From Myrica gale (lineage: Eukaryota; Streptophyta; Magnoliopsida; Fagales; Myricaceae): 64,000 nucleotides of DNA. Below the pieces are notes generated by a model. It did not search any database, was not told the DNA's origin, and saw only the letters and a program-made list of their open reading frames with translations. The position numbers and the translations under genes were made by a program. Positions 1 through 12,664 of this stretch are shown here, in pieces (within the stretch, counting starts at the first letter, position 1; every line of letters starts with the position of its first letter). The DNA is taken from contig OZ005608.1 of NCBI GenBank assembly GCA_963930655.1, forward strand, positions 25,259,271 to 25,323,270, written 5' to 3'.

Positions 1-2654
1 TGTGGTAGAGCCAACCAGAGGCTTTGTGCCTGTTGGCTTCTCTCACAAAAATAAAATGCAGATTACATGGGACTATAATACTACAACCAAGAATTCTTGT
101 CATTCTCATACAATTCTAGACTTTGACCCAAAACAAAAAACTGACAGCATTAGAATTCAACAACCATTCTCTTCAACTGCACTATTTTGAATATAACTAT
201 AGGATTCGAAATTGGACTTTTTAGATGTATCACTTGTCTCACCTTCCAGTGAACAAAAGAGAGGAGGAAAAGAAAAAGGAGAAGACAGAAGTACAAAAAC
301 AAAACAAAAGAGGATCAATCAATATTCACTGACAAATGCAGAAAGCCATCATTAACTGAAATAGCAGAACAATGATAAGGTAAAGGGGATCCCAATACTA
401 GAGGGCATGCTAATGACAGCATTTCAACCAACTGAACTTGGTTACCAATGGAGAAGATGAATCAGTTCTGAAGCAAAGAATTAAGTATTTCATCTTCAAT
501 CAGCAACTCCTTAATTTAAACTATAATCATTAGCAATGCCCTTATCAAAGCATTAACTCTCAAGGAATACTCATTTCTAGAGAAGACATCACTAGTATCA
601 TCAAACATGGACTTAATGATCGTTTCAATTGCACCATTTGAAGGAGATAGCTATCTCTTTTCTCAAGATCATGTGCTCAAGTTGAGATCTAATAGACCAA
701 TCATATAAGATCTAAAAAAGTTAAATGTTCTCATAGACTTTTACAAATTAGTAGATATATAACTCATTCATGTACTAGTAAATGAAAGAAAATTTCTACA
801 AGCTGTCCGACTCAAGTTACTGCAAATGTAAGAATATATTACCTAGACATCTCTCGTTCAAAACCAAACAAGTTATCCATTGTAGCATAGTTACTATGTT
901 ATATGGCATCCATGACAAAATAGGTGTCCTCCGAGACATAACTTCCACATTACAGAAGGAAGGGCGGAGAAAGAAATTAAGACTCCAAAACTAAGACAGT
1001 GAGTGCCTCACAACTAGGCTCAATCTCCTCAACATTTTAAGTTAACAAATGAGCCACATTCAAAAGTGAGTCCCGTGTCCCCAAAGGCAGGACCGACCAC
1101 CAAGATTGCTACATAAGCCAGGCCAGACTATAAAATGGGTACAAACCTCAAATTGTTCCAAGGAAGAATATGATCCATTTGTCAACTTCTTCCTCACTGT
1201 GGCAAAGTCCATTGGATGGTCGATCACGTCATGATAATCAGGAAGCTGCAGTCACAAAACCAATTTCAAACACCAGTGGCAAAACCGGCTTCATAGACCA
1301 GACTACCATTCTCAAATGCGGAAAACTAAAATATTCCACGAACCTCTTCAGGATCAACCGGTTCTGCATACACCCCGTACGTGTCTTTCCTGCAACGATT
1401 CAGATGTTAACATCAGCAACTCTCAACAATTTGCAAAATCCAAAAGTGTAAATTGACAATAGAGAGAAACAAAACAACAAAGAAAGGATTAACCCCCATA
1501 CTTCTGAAGCTTGTCCAGGATCAACTCCACTGTCTTCTTATCGGGCAATGGAACCCCAGACGAAGGATCCGAAGGCGTCCCTAATCAAAACAAAGGTCAA
1601 ATTCTAGAACACCGTACTACCTCCAAAGCTTTATTGGACCAAATAATCAAAATCCTCATACAGAATCCCCACATTGCAGAACGTAAACCAAGCTTAACTA
1701 ATTAATCAAAATGAAAAGCCTATAAACCATAACCAACCTGGAGCAGAATCGAGCCCCTTCAAGTCCACCTTTCTCCCTCTTTCCTGTCATAACCCGTAGC
1801 CTACCATTAATTGTACGCCCATATTAAAATTGCAAAAAAGTACGATGAGGACTGCGTTTTTGAGTGTGCTAGACAGAGACAGATACGGACAGGGACAGAT
1901 AAGGCAGACAATGCACAGTTAGAGAGATAAAGATATGGAAAAAGAGAGAGAGAGGTGGGGGAGCGTGATCAGATTCGTTAGTTTTTGACAGTTGACCCAA
2001 CCGTTACTACCCCTCACTTCCCCGACACAGAGTGAGAGAGAGAAAGTGAGAGTAAAGTCTGGACCAATCACAAAAAAATCTCACTGATTTCAGCTGAGCT
2101 AACGTAGAAAAAAAAAAGATTTCAGCTAAGCTGTACTCTCTCTTTCTATCTCGCACACCCACATACACGCACTTCGCCGTTTTCTTCTTCTTTAAGGCGT
2201 TAATCAGATCCGTACTATATAGCATACATACCTCCTCCTCATCGTCATCATCACAATCAACATCACCGCCTCCACCATGGTCATCATCTTCGTCTTGATC
2301 ATCATCGCCACCATTGCTAATACTCCTCTTCTTCAGCGGCTTCCGCTCACACTCGTCCTCCGACACATAGGCCATCGCGTGCGCACCACGCGCCATCGGC
2401 AGAGCCGGGGGCTCGCTCCCTTGGTTAAGCTTCACCACCAGCTTGAGCTTCTTCTCCCTCCTCCTCTGGTCCTCTTCGTCGTCCTCGTCGTCCTCGTCCA
2501 GGTAATCGTCGTAGTCGATGTTGTACCTCACATTTCGGCGCCGAAAGCTCCGCCGCACGTCCTGCTCGGCCGCCGACGCCGACTCGACAGCTCGGCGCGC
2601 CAGATCTGCCTTTGATGGCCTTCCTTTCTTCTTCCTCTTCACGATCTGGCCCAT
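1..2654 (-). CDS. Bromodomain protein (BRD1/2/13 type), 5' part; runs off the left edge
   Basis: Exons on the minus strand are 2654-2232, 1783-1738, 1580-1502, 1389-1344 and 1245-1147. All have GT/AG borders and join in frame to 231 residues. The N-terminus [15 protein letters not shown] is basic and AT-hook-like (GRPSK). Acidic tracts lie near residues 48-62 and 115-144. The bromodomain starts near residue 165 and holds the ZA-loop block [13 protein letters not shown]; the helix carrying the acetyl-lysine-binding Asn is not in the window, so later exons lie beyond position 1. Family knowledge: plant proteins with this start are acetyl-lysine readers of BRM-associated SWI/SNF complexes (Arabidopsis BRD1, BRD2, BRD13). 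The start is set by the family-specific first residues. Positions 1-1146 look like one long intron. The leader just upstream is GA-rich on this strand. Identity is secure; which paralogue it is remains open. Confidence 0.9.
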
Positions 2655-3757
2655 CTCTCTCGCTCTACAGCTCAGTGACCCTTTCTCTCTCTAACTCTGT
2701 CTCTCTCTCTCTTGCGTTCCATTATTTTCGACGGTGGCTTGGCCCTTTTCGAGAGGCTTTGAGCAGTCCGAAGCTCGGTTTGGCGAGACGAACCTGAGGT
2801 TCGGCGTCATAAAATCATTGATTTCATTGTGTAAAAACGGGGTCAGTGGCTGAGAAATACGGCGTTTGGTGCTGCCCGTTGCCCGTGCGGGCTTGCGTGT
2901 CCCTTTGCCTGCTACCCGTAGCTCACGTCTTTTCGCTTTTTTTCTATTCGGGGGGAGATTCTCCAAGTGCAATATTTAGCGCGTGTCATCACCTGCCTCT
3001 CGGGCAATCCGATTCGATTCCCCTTCTGTTTCCTAATTACTAAATGAAAGACACTCCATTATAAAAACCAACAGGAATAATTTCCAATAAATAATTTAAT
3101 CTACCAAATTACTGAACTACCCATGAAATTACCTCACTCCTGATGGTATGCCAAATTGTCTTGATCTATCAAATACTCGAACCAATGTGCTTACAGTCAA
3201 TGGAAACCTAGATCATAGGCTATATCTCAACTATTATATTAATATCACTGATGCCAAATGATATTTAATGAGCAATTTCAACGAGTTTTAACATTGATTA
3301 CATCATGTGCCTAAGTATATTATTGAGGAAGGGTTTAGCGATTAGTAATAAAAATGGACTTCCATAAGATAGTTTAGTTTGTTTCGACCTGATGATCCTA
3401 AATTCGAAACCTGTCTAGGATTAAATTCATATGCAATATTTCGCAGTGGGGTTGGAGGCGCCAAACTTACCTAGGTTGGTGGTGTTTAATTGTTAAAATT
3501 TTGGAGTATTAGAATTGATAAAAAAAATGAAAGTAATTTATGAGTGTTGTTAAAAAAAGTAAAGAGGAAGAAAATTTGAATGAATATTATAATGAAAAAT
3601 AATAATTTGATAAAAATAAATTTTTTTATAATTTTTTTAATGAGATAAAGAATTTTGAGTACTAATATTTTGACAATAAAAAAATAATAGTAACAAAAAT
3701 TAAGTGTCAAAGGAGTTATAGAAAAGAAAATATAAATTTTTTTATAAAATATTAGAA

Positions 3758-3943
3758 GCTGTTCGTTTAAAAAAAATCCTCAGGATTTTCTTGAATTCTC
3801 ACAATACAAAATATTCTATAAATAAATATCATTTTTAACACCACATAAAAATAACTACAACACGCATACTAATAAAATTAATATTACCTAAAAATTTTTA
3901 AAACATAAAAAAAAATCCTCACAAAAACACTTACCCGAACAGC
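3758..3943. mobile_element. Short MITE-like inverted-repeat element
   Basis: The segment begins GCTGTTCG and ends CGAACAGC, followed inward on both sides by TCCTCA-type sequence in AT-rich DNA without coding capacity. Terminal inverted repeats at about 190 bp spacing suggest a MITE. I could not find a convincing target-site duplication, so the family is unassigned. Confidence 0.4.
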
Positions 3944-4778
3944 AAGAGACGACATTGACTGTCCAATTTATAAGATGGTGAAATGCGGGAATAGTATCCA
4001 ATTTCTTCTTGGCTGCTTAATCTGTCATTACACGGAGATTTTCGGCCACAATCACGGGACTCGGGAAACAGGGGAGTGCGTGAATGTAAACCACGCGCCT
4101 TATAACGAGTGGAGGGAGCCTTCCGTATTTCAGCTGGTTTGATAGACCCTACCGGGACCTACTGCCGTCCATAGTCCAGACTCCAGCCCAGTGCTTTGAC
4201 CAAACAGCCACAAAAAAATTGCTTTTCGCACGCGGGTGCGGGGTTCCATTGGTCATTTCGATTTTCTGTTGGTACAGTGATTGAAGGAATTGGGCACGCC
4301 TGGCATGAACGGCTGTGATATGACTCTCCTGTCAACAAAAGTGGGCCTGAGGCGATCGGAGGGGGAGGAATCAGTAAAGAACTCTGAGCAGTGGCGAAAT
4401 TTCCTGGGGAATACGACCGGAGTAAAGTGCAGTCCTGAAATTCAGATCCTTTTTTTTGAATCTTCAACTCGTCGTGGGCCTCAGTTTTAGGGTGGGGCCC
4501 AAGTGGTCCCACCAGTTGATGCTGGCATCGATTATTCCTAGCGTAAAAAGTTTTCGGCGTCTCCCTCCGAGGGGAGAAAAGTAGCCGTTGGATTTGGGAG
4601 CTAGGGTGGTGTGACATATCAGATGAACCAAAGGTTTTGGCATCGAGTGGCGGTAAAGCTTGAGTCGGCGAGCCTCGAAAAAAAAAAAACGATGGGCCAG
4701 ACTGTTCGTCATGGATGCGGACGAGTCCACTTACTCCAGTAGATATATATAGGCTGAGAGCAACCAGGTTGTAGAAGT

Positions 4779-5204
4779 TAGCACTGTTCAAAAAACCGGC
4801 CGGATCGGACGGATCGGCCAAACCGAACCGGACCGGTTTTGACCTAAATCGGTTGACTTTTTTGAAACCGGGTTGACCGGACCGGTAAACCGGTGTTAAC
4901 CGGTCCAGTCCCGGGTTACCCTCATAAAAATCCGGGACCGGACCGGAGTATACCTCTCCAAACCGGCCCAAACTGGAAATTGGCCTAAAATGACAAGGCC
5001 CAACCCTAAAACCGGCCCAAAATGGCATGGCCCAACCCAAAACCGGCCCAAAATGGTATGGTCCAAAACCGGCCCAAACCGGACCGGATAAACCGGAGAC
5101 CGGACCGGACCGGTCCGGTCATATAACCGGTCCGGTCTATATGCTTTAAAAAACTTCCGGTTTGACCGGCCAAACCGGACCGAACCGGGTCTTGGACAGC
5201 CCTA
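4779..5204. mobile_element. CCGG-rich hAT-type MITE with 8-bp target duplication
   Basis: The 426-bp element is bounded by the identical 8-mers GTAGAAGT at 4771-4778 and 5205-5212. Its ends are TAGCACTGTTCAA and, on the other strand, TAGGGCTGTCCAA, an imperfect 13-bp terminal inverted repeat. The 8-bp duplication and such ends fit the hAT superfamily. The inside is made almost wholly of CCGGACCGG/CCGGTT-like words on both strands and can fold extensively. It has no transposase, so it is non-autonomous. The long open frame that crosses it on the minus strand is a by-product of the repeat. Confidence 0.85.
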
Positions 5205-5358
5205 GTAGAAGTAAATGGATTTGAGGTTGGATCTCTATTCTCTGTGTTCAGGGGCGCCTCTACCCCAAACATTTTGGGGAAATGATTAGGAAAATTTAAA
5301 AATCCTGAATTTAAATGTGATAAAAAAATAACTCCTTAGATTTTAAAAAATAAAAGGC

Positions 5359-5878
5359 TTAAATGTACTTCGTAATCTTGTGATATGATTAAGCTGAAGA
5401 TATGCCGATAAAGAGTTGTTTTAATATCCCTCGGTAAATTTTATATTAACAAAATACCTCTCGTCCATTGGTGTTTAAAAAAATCACGGGAAGCGGTGAA
5501 GTGGCATACCTCGACACATCTAGATGAATAAAAATGTGTCACTTGTTATCAGACTCACTTTAGCCATATTATATGTCCAATCAATTCAAATGTCACATCA
5601 ATTAAAAAAAATCAAAATCAAATACAAGATAAATTAACATGACATTCGAGTTGACTGGACATATGACGTGATAAAAATGGACCAGATGGCATATGATGTA
5701 TTTTTATTCATGTAAACGTGTTAAGAAATGTCATATCATCACTTCTTGTTAATTTTTTAAACGGAAAGTGGATTGAGTTTATTTTGTTAACAGAAATAAT
5801 ACTCAAAAATATTAAAACAACTTTTTTTAACAGATGAACGTATCTGTAACTTAAACTAGGAGTACAGGTGCATTTAAG
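5359..5878. mobile_element. Foldback (long inverted repeat) element
   Basis: The left arm starts CTTAAATGTAC and the right arm ends GTGCATTTAAG. The arms continue inward with imperfect complementarity (for example a GATGAATAAAAAT block near 5523 and ATTTTTATTCATG near 5700). No open frame is credible. It is probably a non-autonomous DNA element, possibly Mutator-like, but no target duplication was found. Confidence 0.5.
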
Positions 5879-7091
5879 TAAAAAAAAATTATTTGAGGTT
5901 TTACAGGTTTCGAAGAGGTGTAATTTCTTATCTGTAACGAAACATCATGACACGTCAGCATTTTAACACTTCAGTGTCACGCGTCAAACAAATTACACGT
6001 TAGATTTGAGTTTAACAAAATGCTGCGTTTAATGCAAACTAAATGGCAGATCACATATGGCTCAGACTAAACGAATCGTTTAATGCACAAACCCAAACCA
6101 AGCTCATTCACGCAGACTAAACAAACTATTTCAGCCTTATTCCTTCTCAAATCACATAGACGACCAGATCCCCTTTCCCCATTCCGCGAGAAGCACCATA
6201 GACCATCATATTGGAAAAGCCTGGACAAATGGGTAAGTCTGAGACGCATCAAGGTTGCAAGAATGGATGCACGTTGTGGAAAATTGTAAAACTAGTAAAA
6301 TACCTTTCTCTAACAGTTTATCTCTCTTAATAACAATTAAGGCGAATAGGTGCAAGTGGGTATAAGCCAGTGGATAACAGTTTCTCTCTCGGCTGCCATA
6401 TCGAATCTTTAACAATAAATCCACAACCACAGTTTGATCGAAAACCTATTAATCCTCATGTCAATTTCGGTGGAGAAACCATCTTCGTCTTCATCATCTT
6501 TGACAGCAGAGGCATCTTCATCATCGTCTATACTTGCTAGAAAGATTGATCATTTGTTGAAAGACTTCGAATGAGGAGCAGAGCTTCTGACCCGATTTGA
6601 GAAGAAAGAAGGCCTTTTTGAAGACGAAGAAGTTGGTTTTTGCTGCGTGATTTGAGAAGAAAGAAGTCCTTCCTTTAATTGAAACTGTGCGTGGAGGAAT
6701 ATACAGTATGCCGTTTAGTCTGATTGAAGCGGTGAGTTTTGCTTATTAAAGATGACTTGGCAGTTGATTCAAAGTAATTAGAGTTGATGTGTTAAATTGT
6801 TGACATGATATTTATTCTGTTAGAATTTAAATAGAACATAAAAAATATGACCGAATCAGCGAAAATATAAACCCAATAACCATAAAATAAATAAATAAAA
6901 TCTAATGCAGCTTGATATAAATTCAGTGATCATGTTGTCAATTTCTGTTTGCGAGAGATAGTTCACTTTCGAGGGCCGTTCTGAGGCCTGGCTACTACTA
7001 CAGGGAACGCAACGCATCAGCGCCGGGTCTAAACCCGCCCGACCACTTTCACGTTTCTCCGCTTGTCTCTCTCTCTCTCCCCTCCCCCACT

Positions 7092-10000
7092 ATGGAGAAA
7101 CTGAGAGTGCTGGTGGGCGAGATCGCTTACGGTCGGGGCCACACAAAGCTCTCCCCTGTGCAACGTTCTCTCATACCGGTCCTCGCATTCGCCTCCTCAG
7201 TCTACAGACTTGCTCTCTCCCTCCGCCACTATCTTTACCACCTCGAACTCTTTCGCAGGCACCGGTAGACCCACCTCCATCACATTGCTATTCATTTAGC
7301 TGCCTGGAAAAGAAACAAAAGAATTTTGAATCTTCGGCACAAAAATGATAACTCCAGATGAACTAAGGCAACGAAGTTTGATAAAGCTGAGCTTTTCGTT
7401 TTCTCCTAGGCTAAGTTATAGGATAATGGGGTGGATACCTCTCCCTCCTACTTTTTTTTTTCTCGGCAGTCAATCAGCTTGTGAGGTTTCAATTGTTACA
7501 AATTTCCCGGGAAATGTGAACTGCTTCTTGGGTTCTCCGCAAACAAGTCCTAATTTCGCTCAAAGCACTCCTCTTGTACAATCTTTGTTTTGTGTAGTTC
7601 GCTCTAATGTGGTTCCACGCACTCTTTGTTCGATCTCAGATTCTATTTTCACAAATCTTATTTATTTATTTTATTAAATTTTGGAATTGGAAGGTTGCCG
7701 GTGCCGGTGATTAGTGTTGGGAATTTGACGTGGGGAGGCAATGGGAAGACACCGATGGTGGAGTTCATCGCTCGCTGGTTAGCTCATTCTGGAATTGCGC
7801 CTCTCATCCTGACTAGGGTACTTCTACTTTTCTTTCCCCATGTTTTCTCTGGTTTAAAATTCGAGTATGCTGGCTTATTTCAAAATTCTAGCTTTTGGTT
7901 ATATTATAATGTGATTCTGCTTAGAATTTCTATGCGATAAATGGTCTTGACTGGAATTTCTACTCAGAGGATTTCGAATCTTTTTTTCGTTGTTGCTCTG
8001 GATGAACTTTTAGTTTTCGCTTAATCAAATCAGTCGATTTCAGAACGAAACGTAAACGTACGTTCACAGAGACGCGCTCACCAGGAGAGATGGAAAAAGA
8101 AGTGAGAGGACTCTAGGAAGTTTCGTTGTAAGTCTGTGATGTCCATGACCGTAGCTGCTTTTTTATATTTCGTGCTATTTTGGACATCTAGTGGGTAGTG
8201 AATGGTCAACCTTGTTTCGGTTGCATTTTCAAAGGTACGTAGAATCAGGTTTGTTAATGTACTTTAGTTGGCTAAAAGACTTCATGATGAGTATGTATTA
8301 ATTCATGAGATTTGTATTTGTCAAGTCCTGTTTAAAGACCAGTGCCTCAACACATTTGGTGATCGTCGGAATTGTCAAGGTCTAATTGAAGTATGCATAT
8401 AGTTCACTTACGTAAAGTTGGAGCGCTAATTTTTCTGAAGCACTCGAAGTCTGATCAGAGTTCACTTATAGTTTGATCAAGACTTGCAAAAGGTAGTTAC
8501 AACGGTTTTAGCAGAAGCGCGCAAGAAGCAAGATTTCTAGAATATTCGTGAGAGCCTTCTTCCCGACCCTCCAGAAAATAAAAAACAATTCTCTTCTCAT
8601 ATTCTGTAGCAGACACACGATTGAATAGTCATTCATTGAGAGAGATCCTTGCTTCCATAGCTTTCTTTTACGTACATTCTCTGTAAATGTTTCTGTAGTC
8701 TGATGTCTATGAACTGAGATTAAACCAGTGAGATTGTTCCTTCCCTCATTATCTCAGATCCGTTTTTGATCACCATTACAAACCTTGCACAAGAAGGTAA
8801 ACTCCAGAGGTTGCTGAAGATCTACCAAGAGAAGCTGATTGCACGTGGAGTGTGGAAAGGATCGGCTTGGCTGTGGAGATCAGTTTTTCGGTATCACAAC
8901 TTCAAACGGAAGAGGAGTTCCTCATTCCCTGCAAGAGGCAGATCTGGATATTGTATTCCAGGTTCGACAACATTAATTTGAGTCTTGAACCGTCCACTTC
9001 AAGGTTGAATTGGTTGCACATATGACCCCATCATGATATCCGGTTCACTGCGAGTGGGAAAAGACAAATTGAGATCAGGTATCAATTGGATTCGCAATGT
9101 CCGCTTGAGTTGATGGCTAAGAGTCTTTCAAAGTTCATAGGACACTGTGAAGCCAAAATAACTTGTTGCAATATAAGTAATTTCGACATACTTACAACCC
9201 GACCTATTTGGTTCATCAGCCATTTGGGTGCTTTTGCTCTACATATGAGGGGCTTGGCTATCATTCTCGCTTTAGAAACCTGCCGTGCAATTAAGTGTTG
9301 CCTAGGATGGTATCACGTTTGACTTGTAATAAGGCAACACAGACATGGACAGTCCTTATTGTGGAACCCACTGGTATGAATGGTCAAGGGGTCTCAAGTA
9401 TAATGCCTGCGAAATGGTCCCTGATCCCTGTAGGAGTCCTCTGATATACGAAACAGTTAAAAATAGTAATCTCAAGTTGATGGGAACTGCAGGCATATCG
9501 AATACCTTATGGTTAGCTAAAGTGTCTTGACCCCTTCTCTAGAGAAAATTTTCTTGCAATTTAGGTTTGGTTTTACCCAGTAGGCTGGGAGAAAAGAGAC
9601 AATGGATTTATCGTTCAAAAGAAAATCAGAGCTAATAGATTGTTCCTAGTATGTTCAACTCTCATTTGGTGGGTTTCCTTTTGTTTTTCGTGAGCAACTT
9701 TCATTTGGTCGTTGTAGAGCTTACTGATATCATTACTGTGGCAGGGTTATGCTGGTGGAGATGAAGCTAGAATGCTCCAAAGGCATCTTCTTGGGAAACC
9801 TGCAAAGATTGGTGTAGGTGCAAATAGGGCAGCTGTTGCTGCTTGTTATTTTGAAAGATATGGTTACACTGATCCTCGTAGTAGTACCTGCTATTGCCTC
9901 GACCAGAAAGTAGACAACCATCTTGATTCAACGAAAATTGGCGCTGTTATACTAGATGATGGAATGCAGGTACTGGGTTTTTGTCTTTTTTCTTTTGTGA

Positions 10001-12153
10001 TGTTGGAATGCAGTCTTCATCTATCAGGGATATGTTGTCCCGCATTCTTTTCTCCAGCGAGGACTTTTTTCCAACTCCCTTTTAGTATCAAATGTTAATT
10101 GGTGACACCTGTAAGTTCTGGCTTACATGGCATTTTTTTCTTGTAAGAACAAGATGGAACTAAAGTGAGGTCGTGGGTTTGACACTAATCGAGTGTATAT
10201 ATAACTTACTGGAAAAAAGAGTAGAAAAAAAAGCCAGGCGCCTACAATCTTGTTTCTCAATATGATGATCAGTGAACATGTTATGCTCATCATTTGGAAA
10301 AATGTTTCCTGATTCCTTGGGTTAGGTTGGTTTCTTAGTATTCCTATTATTTTGACTCTAATGACAAAACTCTTGAAAACATCTTTTGCTTATGGATGTG
10401 TTATGCTGATACTGGATTTCTTTGATATGGAAGATAGCACTGGAGCTTGCAGCGTGATCTAGAGATCATAATGGTCAATGGGTTAATGCTGTGGGGCAAC
10501 TGTCAATTGCTCCCTCTTGGACCTTTAAGAGAGCCTTTGTCTGCACTGAGCCGGGCAGATGTTGCTGTCATCCATCACGCAGACTTGGTATGCTAGATTG
10601 CGCTTTTTCAGTTTCTTCATTTCGGTAGGGTTCTTTAGGCTTCAATGGATGTTGTGCATTATGATCAGCATGTCTTTAGGTATTTCTTTTGAATTCATTT
10701 CTTTGGTTCTCAGTATCAATTGGTGTGTTATCAGATGCAGCAAATGGTGACACTGAATTAGAATTGTTTTTGGACATCACACAGGTTTCAGACCCAGATC
10801 TCAAAGATATAGAGCTAATGATGCGAGAAGTTAAAGAATCTCTTCCTATTTTCTACACTAGAATGGCTCCCTCACACTTTTTTGAAGTGTCAAATATTAA
10901 TTCCAAATTTCCTCTGGGAGCTCTGTGCAATGCCATAATATTATGTGTGTCTGCCATTGGTTCTGCAAGTGCTTTTGTGAATGCGATGGAGAAGGTATTA
11001 GCTTTTCTTACATTTATTTAATTTTGTTTCAAGATTACTTCTTCAGGTGCCGAGAAGCTTCATACATGACATCTTACTCTCTAGAGAAAGATTATGTGAT
11101 CATTACTACCTTTTCACTCTGTTTCTACTTCCTCAATATTTGATTTTATCTTGAAATGAGAGATACCGTGCTGCAGATTGGAGCATCTTATGTTGATCGA
11201 ATGGACTTCAGTGACCATCATGTCTTTCAAGCCAGGGTAAAAATCATATTCATCTCTGCCATTACTTACATTCTTGACAAGAGTGCAGTTCTGCTTTTTG
11301 GCTTCTAGCACACCTCAACTAATCTTATGGCAGAAGGAAAATAAAAGATTTTGTATTATGTGCATGATTGTTTTCTCTTTTGGTGCAACCTTATTGCATG
11401 CCACCAATTTTGACACTGCTCAATATCATCACATAGCGAATATCGGGTAAGGTGACATCGCTTGTTTCTATCCCCCACCTTGACGTTGTCCAAACCAACT
11501 TTTCTGTTTTCTTTGCTTAAACATTGATTTGGCAGCTGCAGAATACAACCCAAGTTCTTCATGGCCTCTTGTTGTTAACCAATGTAGGATGTTGAGATGA
11601 TCAGAAGGAGACTTCGAGAACTTCAGGACAAGTTTGGTTCGAAGCCAGTTGTTGTGGTTACAGAAAAGGTAAGTAGTTAAATACTACTGGTAACTGGTGG
11701 GTGGTTTAAATACAGCTGTTAACACCCTAAATCTTTTAAGGGGTCTAAAAGTAAAAATTCATAATATTGGTTTAAGTATGATGGATACGCAAATTGTATG
11801 TTAAGTGATGTGAGTTGCTTGAAAAAATTTCCAATTTGGAGCTGCTAGTTAGTAGTTACCTTTTCTAGCGACCTGTGACCATTATATATTGAGATGAAGA
11901 AAGTATAAAGTTATGAATCATGAATGACATGAATCCCGTGTCATGACTATACAACATTTCAGTTTCTAACTGCCAAAATTCATGTTGCCAGGATTATGAT
12001 CGAGACTCTGAGATACTTAAGCACTTGCATCCTTTCAAAGTCTTGGCACTCTGTTCTGTTTTGCATATTTTATCGCACGAAGGACAAACGGAGGATGTAT
12101 TCAAGAAGTCGTTGGAGAAAGCGCTAAGGATAAATTTACCTGGTCCAACCTAG
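7092..12153 (+). CDS. LPXK: Tetraacyldisaccharide 4'-kinase (lipid A 4'-kinase), mitochondrial type
   Basis: Eight exons, 7092-7264, 7694-7817, 9745-9969, 10438-10587, 10785-10994, 11177-11236, 11588-11668 and 11992-12153, join in phase to 394 residues, the usual length of plant LpxK. The enzyme phosphorylates the 4' position of the tetraacyl disaccharide in lipid A-like synthesis; plants run this route in mitochondria. The P-loop is in exon 2 ([16 protein letters not shown]), ILDDGMQHWSL spans exons 3-4, and VTEKDYDRD near the C-terminus matches the family. The start [17 protein letters not shown] matches the plant protein start. Intron 2 is 1.9 kb and holds sequence I cannot assign. The gene runs tail to tail with glyoxalase I, 511 bp apart. 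No frame damage was seen. Confidence 0.93.
7818..9744 (+). other. Long intron 2 of LPXK
   Basis: This 1.93-kb intron is much longer than the other six. Small open frames inside it on both strands (for example 8766-8981 and 9086-9322) match no family I know and do not extend the LPXK frame. Part of it may be decayed transposon DNA, but no ends, duplications or domains can be shown. Confidence 0.5.
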
Positions 12154-12664
12154 ACTAAAACTAGGGTGTGATTCAAATGAAGGGCACAGCTTAAGCATGC
12201 TGTGGCTCGTGATTCAATGTTTTTAGGATCCCATCTTATATTTGGTTTATGTGGATATTACTTCTGGCTAGCTATCTGAAAGTTCCTCTTCTCACGAAGA
12301 TATTCACAATTGTTCTACAAGTTCAAGTCTATGGAATTTCTGTTGTTACTGTGCTGTGGCTTTCTTCTTCTTATTTTTTTTCTAGGCAATTGTAATTTAT
12401 ATAGTAATATCCGAAAAAAAGCAGCCGCGCAAACCAGGATCACGTAGAGGAAAAAAAATGCAACTTTTCTTATTATTTGTCTATAAGCAAACATACAACA
12501 GTAGCTGGCTGAGATAATGTATAAATAATAAGGGATCATACAACTGACAAACAAGGTGTTAAACAAAATACATACATGAAAAATAGGAGAATACAAAACA
12601 ATTAGACATTATGCAGTGGTCCAAGGCAGGACTCTTGTTCAACACGGAAAGAGATGCCAATGGA
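12154..12664. other. Convergent 3' interval between LPXK and glyoxalase I
   Basis: The interval must hold both 3' UTRs and poly(A) sites. It is AT-rich with no recognisable element. Confidence 0.5.

Larger units (their letters stand above)
2655..7091. other. Intergenic region between the bromodomain gene and LPXK
   Basis: This is the divergent upstream region of the bromodomain gene (minus) and LPXK (plus). It holds three inverted-repeat elements listed separately (3758-3943, 4779-5204, 5359-5878). Near 6461 there is a 39-codon serine-rich open frame (MSISVEKPSSSSSS...) with no recognised family and no supporting splice structure. A CT-rich tract at 7062-7088 lies immediately before the LPXK start and probably belongs to its leader. 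I see no other gene. Confidence 0.6.

Noticed and set aside
2277-2615. 112-codon open frame on the plus strand
   Set aside because: It is the antisense of exon 1 of the bromodomain gene; the acidic codon repeats keep it open.
4159-5040. 293-codon open frame on the minus strand
   Set aside because: Half of it is the translation of the CCGG-rich MITE (Gly/Pro/Arg/Phe words) and the rest matches nothing; no start context or exon structure supports it.
6461-6580. Serine-rich 39-codon frame as first exon of a gene
   Set aside because: No downstream exon or family match could be found, so it is mentioned only in the gap entry.
8766-9530. Small open frames in LPXK intron 2 as a nested gene or element
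   Set aside because: No domain, no terminal repeats and no splice structure; LPXK exons on both sides join perfectly in phase.
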